Assembly: GCF_030316885.1 (NCBI RefSeq)
Contig: NZ_JASZYQ010000003.1
Coordinates: forward strand, 496,001 to 560,000
Origin: Variovorax jilinensis
GTDB lineage: Bacteria > Pseudomonadota > Gammaproteobacteria > Burkholderiales > Burkholderiaceae_C
DNA: 64,000 nt
Direction: 5' to 3'
Below, piece by piece: positions 28,111 to 35,806 of this stretch; within the stretch, counting starts at the first letter, position 1; every line of letters begins with the position of its first letter. Both the position numbers and the translations under genes were made by a program. Under the pieces are notes generated by a model. The model saw only the letters and a list, made by a program, of their open reading frames with translations. It was not told the origin of the DNA and did no database searches.

Positions 28111-29817
28111 ATGCCCGACGAACCCACGACGATCGAGGTCGAGACCCGCCGCCACCAGATGTTCCCCATCCTGAGCGCTGCCGACATCGCGCGCATCCGG
28201 CGCTTCGGCAGCGTGCGGCAGCACGCGCGCGGCGACTGCCTGTTTCGCGCCGGCGATCCCGGACCCGGCATGTTCGTGGTGCTCGAGGGGACGGTCTCGA
28301 TCACCCAGCGCGACGGCCTCGGCCACGTGGTGCCGATCGACCACCAGGGGCCGGGCCAGTTCCTGGCCGAGATCGCCCAGCTCTCGGGCCGGCCGGCCCT
28401 GGTCGACGGCCATGCCGAGACCGATGTCCAGACCCTGCTGGTGCCGCCGGACCAGCTGCGCGCCCTGATCATTGCCGAGGCCGACCTCGGCGAGCGGCTG
28501 GTGCGGGCGATGATCCTGCGCCGCGTCGCCTTGATCGAATCGGGCGCCAGCGGGCCGGTGCTGATCGGCCCGCCGCAGTCGGCCGGCGTGTTGCGGGTGC
28601 AGAACTTCCTCGGCCGCAACGGCTACCCATGCCACGTGGTCGATGCCACCCGGGACGCCGACGCCGCCGCGCTGCTCGAGCAGTACGGCGAGTCCGAACT
28701 GCTGGTGGTCTGCCCCGACGGCTCCGTGATGCCGAACCCGACCGAGCATGCGCTCGCGCGCTGCCTGGGCATGGTGGACACCATCGCCCACGACGACCTG
28801 TTCGACGTCGTGGTGGTGGGCGCCGGGCCGGCCGGACTCGCGACCGCGGTCTATGCGGCCTCGGAAGGGCTGCGCGTGATCGTGATCGACTGCCGCTCCT
28901 TCGGCGGCCAGGCCGGCGCCAGTGCGCGGATCGAGAACTACCTGGGCTTTCCGACCGGCATCTCGGGTGGCGCGCTGGCCGGACGGGCCTACGTGCAGGC
29001 ACAGAAGTTCGGTGTCGAGATGCTGATCCCGGCGCAGGTCGAATCGCTGGACTGCAGCGCGGCCGAGACCCACGGCCGGGTCACGGTGCTGCTGACCGAC
29101 GGCCGGCGGATCACCGCGCGCACCCTGGTGATCGCGAGCGGCGCACGCTACCGGCGCCCCGAAGTGCCGCGCCTCGCGGAATTCGAGGGTCGCGGCATCT
29201 GGTTCTGGGCCTCGGCGCTCGAGGCCCGCCTCTGCGAGAAGCAGGAGGTGGCGCTGGTGGGCGGCGGCAACTCGGCCGGGCAGGCCGCGGTGTTCCTGTC
29301 GCAGCATGCGGCCAAGGTCAACGTGCTGGTGCGCGGGCCCTCGCTCGCCGCCACGATGTCGCGCTACCTGATCGACCGGATCGAGGCCAGCGACAACATC
29401 GAGCTGCACCCGCACACCGAATTGCTCGCACTGCACGGCGATCCGGCCGGCGGCGGCCTGAACGGTGCCACCTGGCGCAATCGCCTGAGCGGCGAGCACG
29501 AGGACTGCCCGGCCCGCAACATCTTCCTGTTCATCGGCGCGGTGCCCGAGACCGACTGGCTCGCGGGCTGTGGCGTGGTGCTCGACAAGCACGGCTTCGT
29601 GGTGACGGGCCAGGCGGCGCGCGGAGGCTTTCCGGCCCGCACGGCGGCGGCCCTCGAATCGAGCGTGCCGGGCGTGTTCGCGATCGGCGACGTCCGTTCG
29701 GGCTCGGTCAAGCGCGTGGGCGGCGCGATCGGTGAAGGGGCCGCGGTGGTGGCGCTGATCCACCAGCATCTGGCCGCGCAGCCGCAGGCCGACGCCACGG
29801 CGCCTGCGACGATCTGA
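28111..29817 (+). CDS. Cyclic-nucleotide-binding domain fused to a thioredoxin-reductase-like flavoprotein
   Basis: A 568-residue fusion. Residues about 15-135 are a cNMP-binding beta-barrel (GDCLFRAGDPGPGMFVVLEG). Residues 150-225 resemble a degenerate thioredoxin/glutaredoxin-like segment. From about 232 there is a thioredoxin-reductase fold with FAD motif VVVVGAGPAGLATAVYAA, SFGGQAGASARIENYLGFP and NADPH motif ALVGGGNSAGQAA. The redox CxxC expected near residues 366-369 reads WASA, so it cannot act as a standard thioredoxin reductase. Divergent from olsB by 133 bases. Function unknown; cNMP control of a flavin oxidoreductase is an inference. Confidence 0.85.
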   Translation: MPDEPTTIEVETRRHQMFPILSAADIARIRRFGSVRQHARGDCLFRAGDPGPGMFVVLEGTVSITQRDGLGHVVPIDHQGPGQFLAEIAQLSGRPALVDGHAETDVQTLLVPPDQLRALIIAEADLGERLVRAMILRRVALIESGASGPVLIGPPQSAGVLRVQNFLGRNGYPCHVVDATRDADAAALLEQYGESELLVVCPDGSVMPNPTEHALARCLGMVDTIAHDDLFDVVVVGAGPAGLATAVYAASEGLRVIVIDCRSFGGQAGASARIENYLGFPTGISGGALAGRAYVQAQKFGVEMLIPAQVESLDCSAAETHGRVTVLLTDGRRITARTLVIASGARYRRPEVPRLAEFEGRGIWFWASALEARLCEKQEVALVGGGNSAGQAAVFLSQHAAKVNVLVRGPSLAATMSRYLIDRIEASDNIELHPHTELLALHGDPAGGGLNGATWRNRLSGEHEDCPARNIFLFIGAVPETDWLAGCGVVLDKHGFVVTGQAARGGFPARTAAALESSVPGVFAIGDVRSGSVKRVGGAIGEGAAVVALIHQHLAAQPQADATAPATI

Positions 29818-29873
29818 AGGGCTATGCTTTGCGGCTCCGCCGCGCGCCGGCGCCATCCATCGATTGCCAGGAC

Positions 29874-30578
29874 ATGCCCCAAGCCCCCATCGACGTCTAT
29901 TCCTGGGCCACGCCCAATGGTCACAAGGTCCACATCATGCTGGAGGAGTGCGGCCTGCCCTACGTCGCGCACCCGGTGAACATCGGCCGTGGCGACCAGT
30001 TCGAACCGGCCTTTCTCGAGATCAGCCCCAACAACAAGATCCCGGCGATCACCGACCCCGACGGACCCGACGGCCAGCCGATCTCGCTCTTCGAATCGGG
30101 CGCCATCCTGGTGTACCTCGCAGGCAAGACCGGCCGCTTCCTGCCCGAGGGCGACAGGGCTCGCTTCGAGGTGCTGCAGTGGCTGATGTTCCAGATGGGT
30201 GGCGTCGGACCGATGCTCGGCCAGGCGCATCACTTCCGCCTCTATGCGCCAGAGAAGATCGGCTATGCGATCGACCGCTACAGCAACGAGGCCAGGCGCC
30301 TGTACGGCGTGATCGACCGCCGGCTGGCGAGCCACGCCTTCATCGCCGGCGAGAGCTACTCGATCGCCGACATCGCGATCTTCCCGTGGCTGCGCAGCTG
30401 GGAAAACCAGGGCATCGTGCTGACCGAATATCCGCACCTGAAGGCCTGGTTCGATCGCATCGCCGCACGGCCCGCAGTGCAGCGCGGCGTCAAGGTGCTG
30501 GCCGATCTGCGGCAGCCGCTCACCGGCGACAAGGACCGGGAGACGCTGTTCGGAAAGACCCAATATCAGCGGCGTTGA
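29874..30578 (+). CDS. Glutathione S-transferase, YfcG/YghU-type (disulfide-bond oxidoreductase)
   Basis: A 234-residue GST. The N-terminal thioredoxin fold has SWATPNGHKVHIMLEE, where Thr and Asn in TPNG are the residues that bind glutathione in the Nu-class enzymes YfcG and YghU. NNKIPAITDP and ESGAILVYLA give the cis-Pro and glutathione sites, and a helical C domain ends ARPAVQRG. These enzymes reduce organic disulfides with glutathione rather than conjugate it. Start MPQAPIDVYS is the last Met before the fold. It lies 56 bases after the cNMP-flavoprotein gene on the same strand. Confidence 0.9.
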   Translation: MPQAPIDVYSWATPNGHKVHIMLEECGLPYVAHPVNIGRGDQFEPAFLEISPNNKIPAITDPDGPDGQPISLFESGAILVYLAGKTGRFLPEGDRARFEVLQWLMFQMGGVGPMLGQAHHFRLYAPEKIGYAIDRYSNEARRLYGVIDRRLASHAFIAGESYSIADIAIFPWLRSWENQGIVLTEYPHLKAWFDRIAARPAVQRGVKVLADLRQPLTGDKDRETLFGKTQYQRR

Positions 30579-30611
30579 GCATCCGACCCGCGAAGCCCTC
30601 TCCGCTCGGGT

Positions 30612-30617
30612 TAGAAT
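30612..30617 (+). promoter_or_regulatory. Possible -10 of tRNA-Pro
   Basis: TAGAAT lies 12 bases upstream of the mature tRNA-Pro. It is a good match to a -10 hexamer, but no clear -35 at normal spacing was found. Confidence 0.4.
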
Positions 30618-30628
30618 CGAAGGCTCGT

Positions 30629-30705
<77 letters not shown>

Positions 30706-30804
30706 ACAACAAACGTCATGCCCGCAGCGATTCCGGTCGCTGCGGGCATTGTCGTCATGGGCTCCCGGCCCCCCCCCGGCGGCGCCACTTGCGTTCCTCG
30801 ATTC

Positions 30805-31344
30805 ATGCGCCGCCTTCTCGCCGCCTGCCTGCTCGCCCTCCCCCTGCTCGCCTATGCGGCACCGCGCACCTGCCGTGTCGTCGGTATTTCCGACGGCGAC
30901 ACGTTCACCGCGCTTTGCGACAACGGCATCAGGCAGGAACAGATCCGCGTGCGCTTCAATGCCATCGACGCGCCCGAGCGCCAGCAGGCCTTCGGCACCC
31001 GCGCGCGGCAGGCGCTGTCGCAGCTGATCTTCGGCAAGGAGGTGGATCTCGACTGTCCGAAGACCGACCCCTACGGCCGCAGCGTCTGCAGGGTGATGGT
31101 GGCGCCGAATTCGGCACCCGACGGCCCGCGAACGCTCGACGCCGGCCTTGCAATGCTGACGATCGGGATGGCCTGGTGGTACCGCGCCTACGCGGGCGAA
31201 CAGACGCCCCAGGAACGCGGTCAGTACGAATTCGCGGAGCAGGAGGCACGTGCGAAGCGTGCGGGGCTCTGGCGCGACGCCGACCCCATGCCGCCCTGGC
31301 AGTGGAGACAGGCGCGGCGCACCAAGCCGCAGGGCGTCAACTGA
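30805..31344 (+). CDS. Secreted thermonuclease (staphylococcal-nuclease fold)
   Basis: A 179-residue exported nuclease. MRRLLAACLLALPLLAYAAP is a Sec signal peptide with cleavage after AYA. The SNase core is present: ISDGDTFTALCD for the calcium-site Asp, RVRFNAIDAPER with the catalytic Arg/Asp/Glu, and DPYGRSVCRVMV with the second Arg. Upstream Met codons are not used because the signal peptide begins here. It lies between tRNA-Pro and tRNA-Arg, and its 3' end overlaps a convergent small gene by eight bases. Confidence 0.9.
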   Translation: MRRLLAACLLALPLLAYAAPRTCRVVGISDGDTFTALCDNGIRQEQIRVRFNAIDAPERQQAFGTRARQALSQLIFGKEVDLDCPKTDPYGRSVCRVMVAPNSAPDGPRTLDAGLAMLTIGMAWWYRAYAGEQTPQERGQYEFAEQEARAKRAGLWRDADPMPPWQWRQARRTKPQGVN

Positions 31345-31552
31345 CCGGGAGTTGCTCGGGCAAGGGTCCGGGATCGGCGTCGCCGTGCTCGTTCTTGTCC
31401 TTGTCCTTGTCCTTGCTGCGTTCGCGGCCCAGGTCCTCGATCATCTTTTCGCCGACCGGATCCTTGCCGTCCAGCGGCACCGATTCCTCGGCGCCGAGTT
31501 CCGGCTCGTCGTTGCTGCTGGAGTCGGCGGGGCTGCGTCGGGCGTCGTTCAT
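31337..31552 (-). CDS. Small acidic hydrophilic protein with a KD repeat
   Basis: 71 residues from MNDARRSPADSSSNDEPE, with no hydrophobic segment and likely disordered. It contains alternating Lys-Asp (SKDKDKDKNE) encoded by a tandem hexamer run at 31394-31417. Family is not recognised. The start at 31552 avoids the region near the tRNA-Arg promoter; an upstream in-frame ATG would add about 30 unlikely residues. Coding status is plausible rather than certain. Confidence 0.5.
   Translation of the reverse strand: MNDARRSPADSSSNDEPELGAEESVPLDGKDPVGEKMIEDLGRERSKDKDKDKNEHGDADPGPLPEQLPVS
31394..31417 (-). repeat. Hexanucleotide microsatellite inside a small gene
   Basis: Plus-strand CTTGTC is repeated three times followed by one near copy CTTGCT. 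On the coding strand this gives the Lys-Asp repeat. Gain or loss of a unit keeps the frame, so length would vary without breaking the gene. Confidence 0.7.
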
Positions 31553-31676
31553 GGGTGGCTCCTCAAAGGCCAGACCATGGACCGGAAGCCGCAACAGCAA
31601 GCTCGGGCAATGGCGCCAGCGGGTGTCGGCCGCCGCCCACATCGCGGTGCGTCGGCCTCGCGCAGGCCCGGCTTCC

Positions 31677-31682
31677 TATAAT
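31677..31682 (+). promoter_or_regulatory. -10 box of tRNA-Arg
   Basis: A perfect TATAAT 46 bases upstream of the mature tRNA 5' end, allowing a short leader to be removed by RNase P. The -35 region is GC-rich and not clear. Confidence 0.5.
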
Positions 31683-31727
31683 GCGCGGCGGACCAGCCTG
31701 CTGCGGCGTGCTTTCCGCTCCGAACAA

Positions 31728-31804
31728 GTCGCGGTAGCTCAACCGGATAGAGCACCAGCCTTCTAAGCTGGGGGTTACGGGTTCGATTCCTGTCCGCGAC
31801 GCCA
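31728..31804 (+). tRNA. tRNA-Arg (anticodon TCT)
   Basis: A 77-nt cloverleaf with acceptor GTCGCGG/CCGCGAC, anticodon loop CTTCTAA giving TCT, T arm GGGTTCGATTCC, discriminator G and encoded CCA. It reads AGA and perhaps AGG codons, which are rare in this high-GC DNA. Confidence 0.97.
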
Positions 31805-32085
31805 TTTCCATCTCGCCATTTCGCCATTTCGCCATTTCGTCTTGCTGCCGCCGCACCCGCGCTGCTGCGGGTAGGAATGCACCTTCCTCGTCTCGCGCCC
31901 GCCGCCGAATCGCCGGCGCTGCACGCCAGGGCACATTGAATTCACGGTCACGGCAAGACCTCGAAAGTTACTCCGAGGCCGCGAAGGCCCTCCGATCAAG
32001 GGAAACCTGTCGGAGGGCCTTTCGTTATCCGCTTTCGGTTTGAGCGCGCCGCGACGAAGATGCGAGAGCAATTTCCGGAGCGCGC
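31805..32085. other. Intergenic region after tRNA-Arg with short tandem repeat and large hairpin
   Basis: Just after the tRNA there are three tandem copies of CGCCATTT (31814-31837). At 31982-32024 arms CGAAGGCCCTCCGA and TCGGAGGGCCTTTCG form a 13-14 bp hairpin with one bulged T, probably a terminator for either strand. I see no convincing gene in this stretch. Confidence 0.6.
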
Positions 32086-32736
32086 ATGACCACCCACCAC
32101 CGCCCTTCCACCCTCGTTCACGGCCTGCCGCGGCGCGCTGTCGCTGCTGCACTCATCGCGGCGCCCGCGCTGTGGCTCGGCGCCCGCGCTCAGGCGCCGG
32201 TCACGCGGCGCGCCACGCCTTCGCAGACCGAAGGACCGTTCTACCCCGTGACACTGCCAAAGGACATGGACGACGACCTGCTGCGCAACGGCAAGCTGGC
32301 CTATGCCGCGGGCGAGCCGAGCTGGGTCGGCGGCACCGTTACCGATCTCGACGGCCGGGCCCTGCGCGGCGCCGTCGTCGAGATCTGGCAGTGCGATGCC
32401 GCAGGCCACTATCACCACCCCGGCGATCGCGGCCGCGCCGACGCCGCCTTTCAAGGGTTCGGCCGCGTGGCGGTCGATTCCGAGGGCGGCTATCGCTTTC
32501 GCACCATCCGCCCGGTGCCCTACACGGGACGCACGCCGCATATCCACGTCAAGGTGAAGCTCGGCGACAGGGAACTGCTGACCACGCAGCTCTACGTGGC
32601 CGGCGATCCGAACAACGAACGCGACTTCCTCTGGCGCAATCTGCCCGACGACGCCAGGGCCGCGGTGACGGTGCCTTTCGAGCGCGGCCCGGACGGGTGG
32701 AAGGCGCGCTTTCCGATCGTGGTCGCAGCCGCCTGA
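32086..32736 (+). CDS. Exported intradiol ring-cleavage dioxygenase
   Basis: A 216-residue member of the protocatechuate 3,4-/catechol 1,2-dioxygenase superfamily. An N-terminal RR plus hydrophobic stretch (PRRAVAAALIAAPALWLGARA) looks like a Tat or Sec signal. The core has TEGPFYPV, VEIWQCDAAGHYHHPGD with the first Fe-ligand Tyr, YRFRTIRPVPYTGRTPHIHVKV with the second Tyr and both His. So the non-heme Fe(III) site looks complete. Exported intradiol-like enzymes are common in soil bacteria, yet their aromatic substrates are mostly untested. Confidence 0.85.
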   Translation: MTTHHRPSTLVHGLPRRAVAAALIAAPALWLGARAQAPVTRRATPSQTEGPFYPVTLPKDMDDDLLRNGKLAYAAGEPSWVGGTVTDLDGRALRGAVVEIWQCDAAGHYHHPGDRGRADAAFQGFGRVAVDSEGGYRFRTIRPVPYTGRTPHIHVKVKLGDRELLTTQLYVAGDPNNERDFLWRNLPDDARAAVTVPFERGPDGWKARFPIVVAAA

Positions 32737-32767
32737 GCTGCCTGAGCTGCCTTTGCCTGCGGCGCCC

Positions 32768-34081
32768 TCAGCGACGCCGCAGGAAGCCTTGGGCGGGCGC
32801 GAACCAGTCGATGCGCGAATCGCCGAAGCCCGCGGGTGGCTCGAAGTCGCCGGTGAACAGCGTCCGCTCCTCCTCGAGCAGCAGCCAGCGCGACTGCGGA
32901 TCGCCGGCCTCGACCCATTGCAGGCCCACGCCGGCGAGCGCGCTGCGCTCGGCCCATGGCGCCTCGGCCTCGGGCCACAGGGCCTGGGCGCGTTGCAGCG
33001 CAAGCGGCCGTTGCATCTGCAGGCGGGTCGACACGATCCAGCGCACCGGCCCGGGCGCCGAGGCGCGCAGCCATTCGAGATCGCCCTCGTCCTCGACCGC
33101 GGGATCGATCAGCGCCCAGCCGCCGGCCGCGTGGCCGACGAAATAGCTGTTGCGCAGCACGCCCGCATGGCGCGCGGTCAGGCGCACGATGCGCGGCGAC
33201 ATCGCCATCGCCAGGCCATGCCCGAGCTCGTACCGGCCATGGCCCGCGCCCTCGGGATCGATCCGCCCGATCTCGGCGTAGGCCGGCTCGTCAGGGTTGA
33301 CGGGCAGTCGCCCGGCCGGGCCCGAAGCGAGCCTCGGCATCACGAGCGGAATGCGGCTCAGGGCCCGCGCATGCGCGAGGCAGTCCTCCGCGCTGTCGAA
33401 GGCGGCAAGCTGCAGCAGTACGCGGCGCGTGACGTTCATGAGGCGCAGGCCGCGCTCGGGCGCGACCGCATCGGCGGGACGCAGCCACTGGTGCTCGACC
33501 GTCTCGCGGCCGTCGGGGCGAGCGGTCTGACTCGGCGGCGCCAGGGCGACGAAGAAGCGGGTGTCGAAGCGCCGCGGCATGCCGGGCGGCGTGAGCCAGT
33601 GGGCGAAGTAGGCCAGCCGCTCGGCGTCGAACTGCCAGCCACGCTCGGCACACAGCTGCAGCCAGGCCTCGGCGCCGCCGGCTTCGGCGCGCGCGCGCAG
33701 CGCGGCGACCTCGGCTTCGGCCAGCGTGTCGAGCGCCACGGCCCGCCCGTCGTCCGTGCGCGCGAACAGCAGGCCGGCCTCCTCGAAGCATTCGCGGATC
33801 GCGGCGATGTAGAAGTCCAGCCCCCCGGAAGGCAGTTCGAGCGTGCGGCTGGCCGCGAGGTCGGTGACGCTGCCGCAATGCCCGTGCAGCAGGCGGTCGT
33901 GCGGATCGACGCCCCCACCCGGGAAGACGCTGGCGCCGCTGTTCTGGTCGGCCTCCTTCTCGGCGCGGCGCAACATCAGCACCTCGAGTCCGGCAGGGCC
34001 GTTGCGCAGCACGATCAGCGAGGCGGCGAAACGGATCGGGCGCGGCGCGGCGGGCGGAGGAGCGGAGGTGGATTCGGTCAT
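32768..34081 (-). CDS. NUDT19-like NUDIX hydrolase fused to a degenerate metallo-beta-lactamase-like domain
   Basis: 437 residues. The NUDIX box is split: GGGVDP at 55-60 is separated by about 35 residues from RECFEEAGLLF at 96-106. A similar insertion marks NUDT19-type CoA and acyl-CoA diphosphatases, so that activity is the best guess. From residue 310 the sequence follows a metallo-beta-lactamase plan, RNSYFVG, ALIDPAV, then LFTGDF near 408-413, but the HxHxDH metal motif expected near 351-358 reads STRLQMQR, so this domain should not bind metal there. Start MTESTSAPPPAAPRP. Convergent with the dioxygenase gene. Confidence 0.8.
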   Translation of the reverse strand: MTESTSAPPPAAPRPIRFAASLIVLRNGPAGLEVLMLRRAEKEADQNSGASVFPGGGVDPHDRLLHGHCGSVTDLAASRTLELPSGGLDFYIAAIRECFEEAGLLFARTDDGRAVALDTLAEAEVAALRARAEAGGAEAWLQLCAERGWQFDAERLAYFAHWLTPPGMPRRFDTRFFVALAPPSQTARPDGRETVEHQWLRPADAVAPERGLRLMNVTRRVLLQLAAFDSAEDCLAHARALSRIPLVMPRLASGPAGRLPVNPDEPAYAEIGRIDPEGAGHGRYELGHGLAMAMSPRIVRLTARHAGVLRNSYFVGHAAGGWALIDPAVEDEGDLEWLRASAPGPVRWIVSTRLQMQRPLALQRAQALWPEAEAPWAERSALAGVGLQWVEAGDPQSRWLLLEEERTLFTGDFEPPAGFGDSRIDWFAPAQGFLRRR

Positions 34082-34175
34082 GGGCTGGCGGAGTTTTTAC
34101 CAGCATCCGCAAAAGGGGGGAGGCGCCCGGCCCGCCGGGAACCGACACTCCTGCGAATCTGCGGAGGTCGGCGGC

Positions 34176-34376
34176 GTGACGAAGAAGATCCAGCTCAACG
34201 AGGAACAGTGGCGGCAGCTTCTGGCGCTGCGCGAGGCGCACCTGAGGCGCCATGCACCGGCCGAGGCCTTGCAGGTCTCGTGGCGGCTGCGCTCGAACGG
34301 GCTGGTGATCGCCGACCGAGAGGGCCGGACCCACCTTACGGCCCAGGGTCTCGCACGCCTGAGCCAGGGCCGCTGA
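34176..34376 (+). CDS. Hypothetical small protein
   Basis: 66 residues from a GTG start, VTKKIQLNEEQWRQLLAL, with GGAGG nine bases upstream. It is basic and looks like a helix followed by a small beta hairpin (SNGLVIADREGRTHLTAQG), with a helical end. No family is recognised. It fills the gap between the NUDIX gene start and the alpha-CTD-like gene, in the opposite direction to both. Confidence 0.5.
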   Translation: MTKKIQLNEEQWRQLLALREAHLRRHAPAEALQVSWRLRSNGLVIADREGRTHLTAQGLARLSQGR

Positions 34377-34382
34377 GCCGCT

Positions 34383-34628
34383 TCAGTCGGCCAGGCGCAG
34401 GCCCTTGCGGTCGACGCTCTCGACGATCTCGCGCAGCGAGTTGCTCCCCAGCCGTGAAAGCGCGAACAGCTTTCGCGCGGGCAGCCGAACGAGGTCGCGC
34501 ACGGTGTTGAGCTGGTTCATGCGCAGCAGGTTGGTGGTGCGGTCGCACAGCTGCAGGACGGCAATGTCGGCGTCCAGGATCTGGGGCGGTGCGGGAAGGA
34601 CGGCGAAGGCCGAATCGTGCGTCTCCAT
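34383..34628 (-). CDS. Stand-alone RNA polymerase alpha C-terminal-domain-like protein
   Basis: 81 residues from METHDSAFAVLP. Residues about 27-79 align with the alpha-CTD helix-hairpin-helix fold: LCDRTTNLLRMNQLNTVRDLV, then LSRLGSNSLREI. Compared with E. coli alpha, the DNA-contact positions R265, N268, G296, S299 and E302 are kept as R30, N33, G61, S64 and E67, while C269 is Leu and K298 is Asn. No alpha N-terminal domain is attached. It could bind UP-element DNA or compete with alpha, but that is inference. Upstream in-frame Met is rejected for lack of similarity. Confidence 0.75.
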   Translation of the reverse strand: METHDSAFAVLPAPPQILDADIAVLQLCDRTTNLLRMNQLNTVRDLVRLPARKLFALSRLGSNSLREIVESVDRKGLRLAD

Positions 34629-34764
34629 GGTTCTGGCGTGCTGGTGGTGGGGATGCCTGAAACTTGCACACTTCGTGCCACCCACCAACGGGACCCCGCA
34701 CCTTGAAAATCATCTGTGAATTCAAGCACTTCGCCTGAATTCGACACACAAGACTGTCCGAATT

Positions 34765-35697
34765 TCAGACCATTGAGTCTTTATCAGACAGGGTTTTCCA
34801 TGAGCCGTCCGGCCCGCCCAAGCGGCTGGTGACGAAATCGAGAAAGCAGCTGATGCGGGCCGAGACCTGCGTGTTGCGGTAATAGACCGCGTTGATCGGC
34901 TGACGCACCTCGACCGTCTCGCGCGCCAGCAGCTGGACCAGGTCGCCGCGCATGCGGTCGTCCGCGGTCATGAAGTCCGACAGGCAGGCGATGCCGGCCC
35001 CATGCAGCACGAGCTGGCGCAGCGTCTCGCCGTTCGAGACCGCGATGGCGGGCGTGATCGGCCATTCGTCGCCGTGCGGACCGCGCAGCGGCCAGCGGTT
35101 GAGCGCCTCGGGCTGGGTGAAGCCCAGGAGGGTGTGGCCGGCAAGGCCGGCCGCATGGCGGGGCCGGCCATGCGCGGCGATGTAGGCCGGGCTCGCGTAC
35201 AGGCGCAGCCGGCTGGTGGCGATCGGCCGCGCGTGCAGCGTCGAATCGCGCAGCGCGCCGATGCGGATCGCGATGTCGGTGCGGCGCTCGAGCAGGTCGA
35301 TGTTGAGTTCGTCGGTGTCGAGCTCGAGCTCGATGCCCGGGAAGGCGCGCCTGAAGGCCGGGACCAGCGGCACCACCGCATGCAGCATGAAGGGCGAGGC
35401 GGCATTCACGCGCAGCCGTCCGGCGGGCTGCTGCCGGCGCGCGGCCATCAGTTCCTCGGCCTCGTCGATCGAGGCCAGGATCGCGCGTGCCCGGGCCAGG
35501 AAGGCATGGCCCTCCTCGGTCAGCTCGAGCCGACGCGTGGTGCGGCGCAGCAGGGTGGTGTCGAGCTTGCGCTCGAGCCGGCCGAGCGCGCGGCTGACGC
35601 CCGAGACGGTCTGGCCCAGGCGCTCGGCGGCAGCCGTGATCGAGCCGCCGTCGACCACCGCGACCAGCGTCTGCAACTCGTCGACCGTGGTCTTCAT
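34765..35697 (-). CDS. LysR family transcriptional regulator
   Basis: 310 residues. An N-terminal winged helix ([35 protein letters not shown]) is followed by a periplasmic-binding-like effector domain ([19 protein letters not shown]). [11 protein letters not shown] is preferred over an in-frame ATG nine codons upstream. It is divergent from the MFS/aldo-keto reductase pair with 109 bases between, so it probably controls them. Confidence 0.93.
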   Translation of the reverse strand: MKTTVDELQTLVAVVDGGSITAAAERLGQTVSGVSRALGRLERKLDTTLLRRTTRRLELTEEGHAFLARARAILASIDEAEELMAARRQQPAGRLRVNAASPFMLHAVVPLVPAFRRAFPGIELELDTDELNIDLLERRTDIAIRIGALRDSTLHARPIATSRLRLYASPAYIAAHGRPRHAAGLAGHTLLGFTQPEALNRWPLRGPHGDEWPITPAIAVSNGETLRQLVLHGAGIACLSDFMTADDRMRGDLVQLLARETVEVRQPINAVYYRNTQVSARISCFLDFVTSRLGGPDGSWKTLSDKDSMV

Positions 35698-35806
35698 GGT
35701 CCGTCCATTGTTGATTTTCAAGCAAGTATATTGTGCTCATCATGGTCTTTTTCTGCAAAGGTCGAAGGCCCACACTCGCACCCTGATTTCCAAGGAGTGC
35801 GTTTCC

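Noticed and set aside
31814-31837. Three tandem CGCCATTT units as a CRISPR or satellite
   Set aside because: Only 24 bases, no spacers; a simple tandem duplication.
31549-31934. Minus-strand frames covering tRNA-Arg
   Set aside because: They run through a tRNA gene and its promoter and show no protein features.
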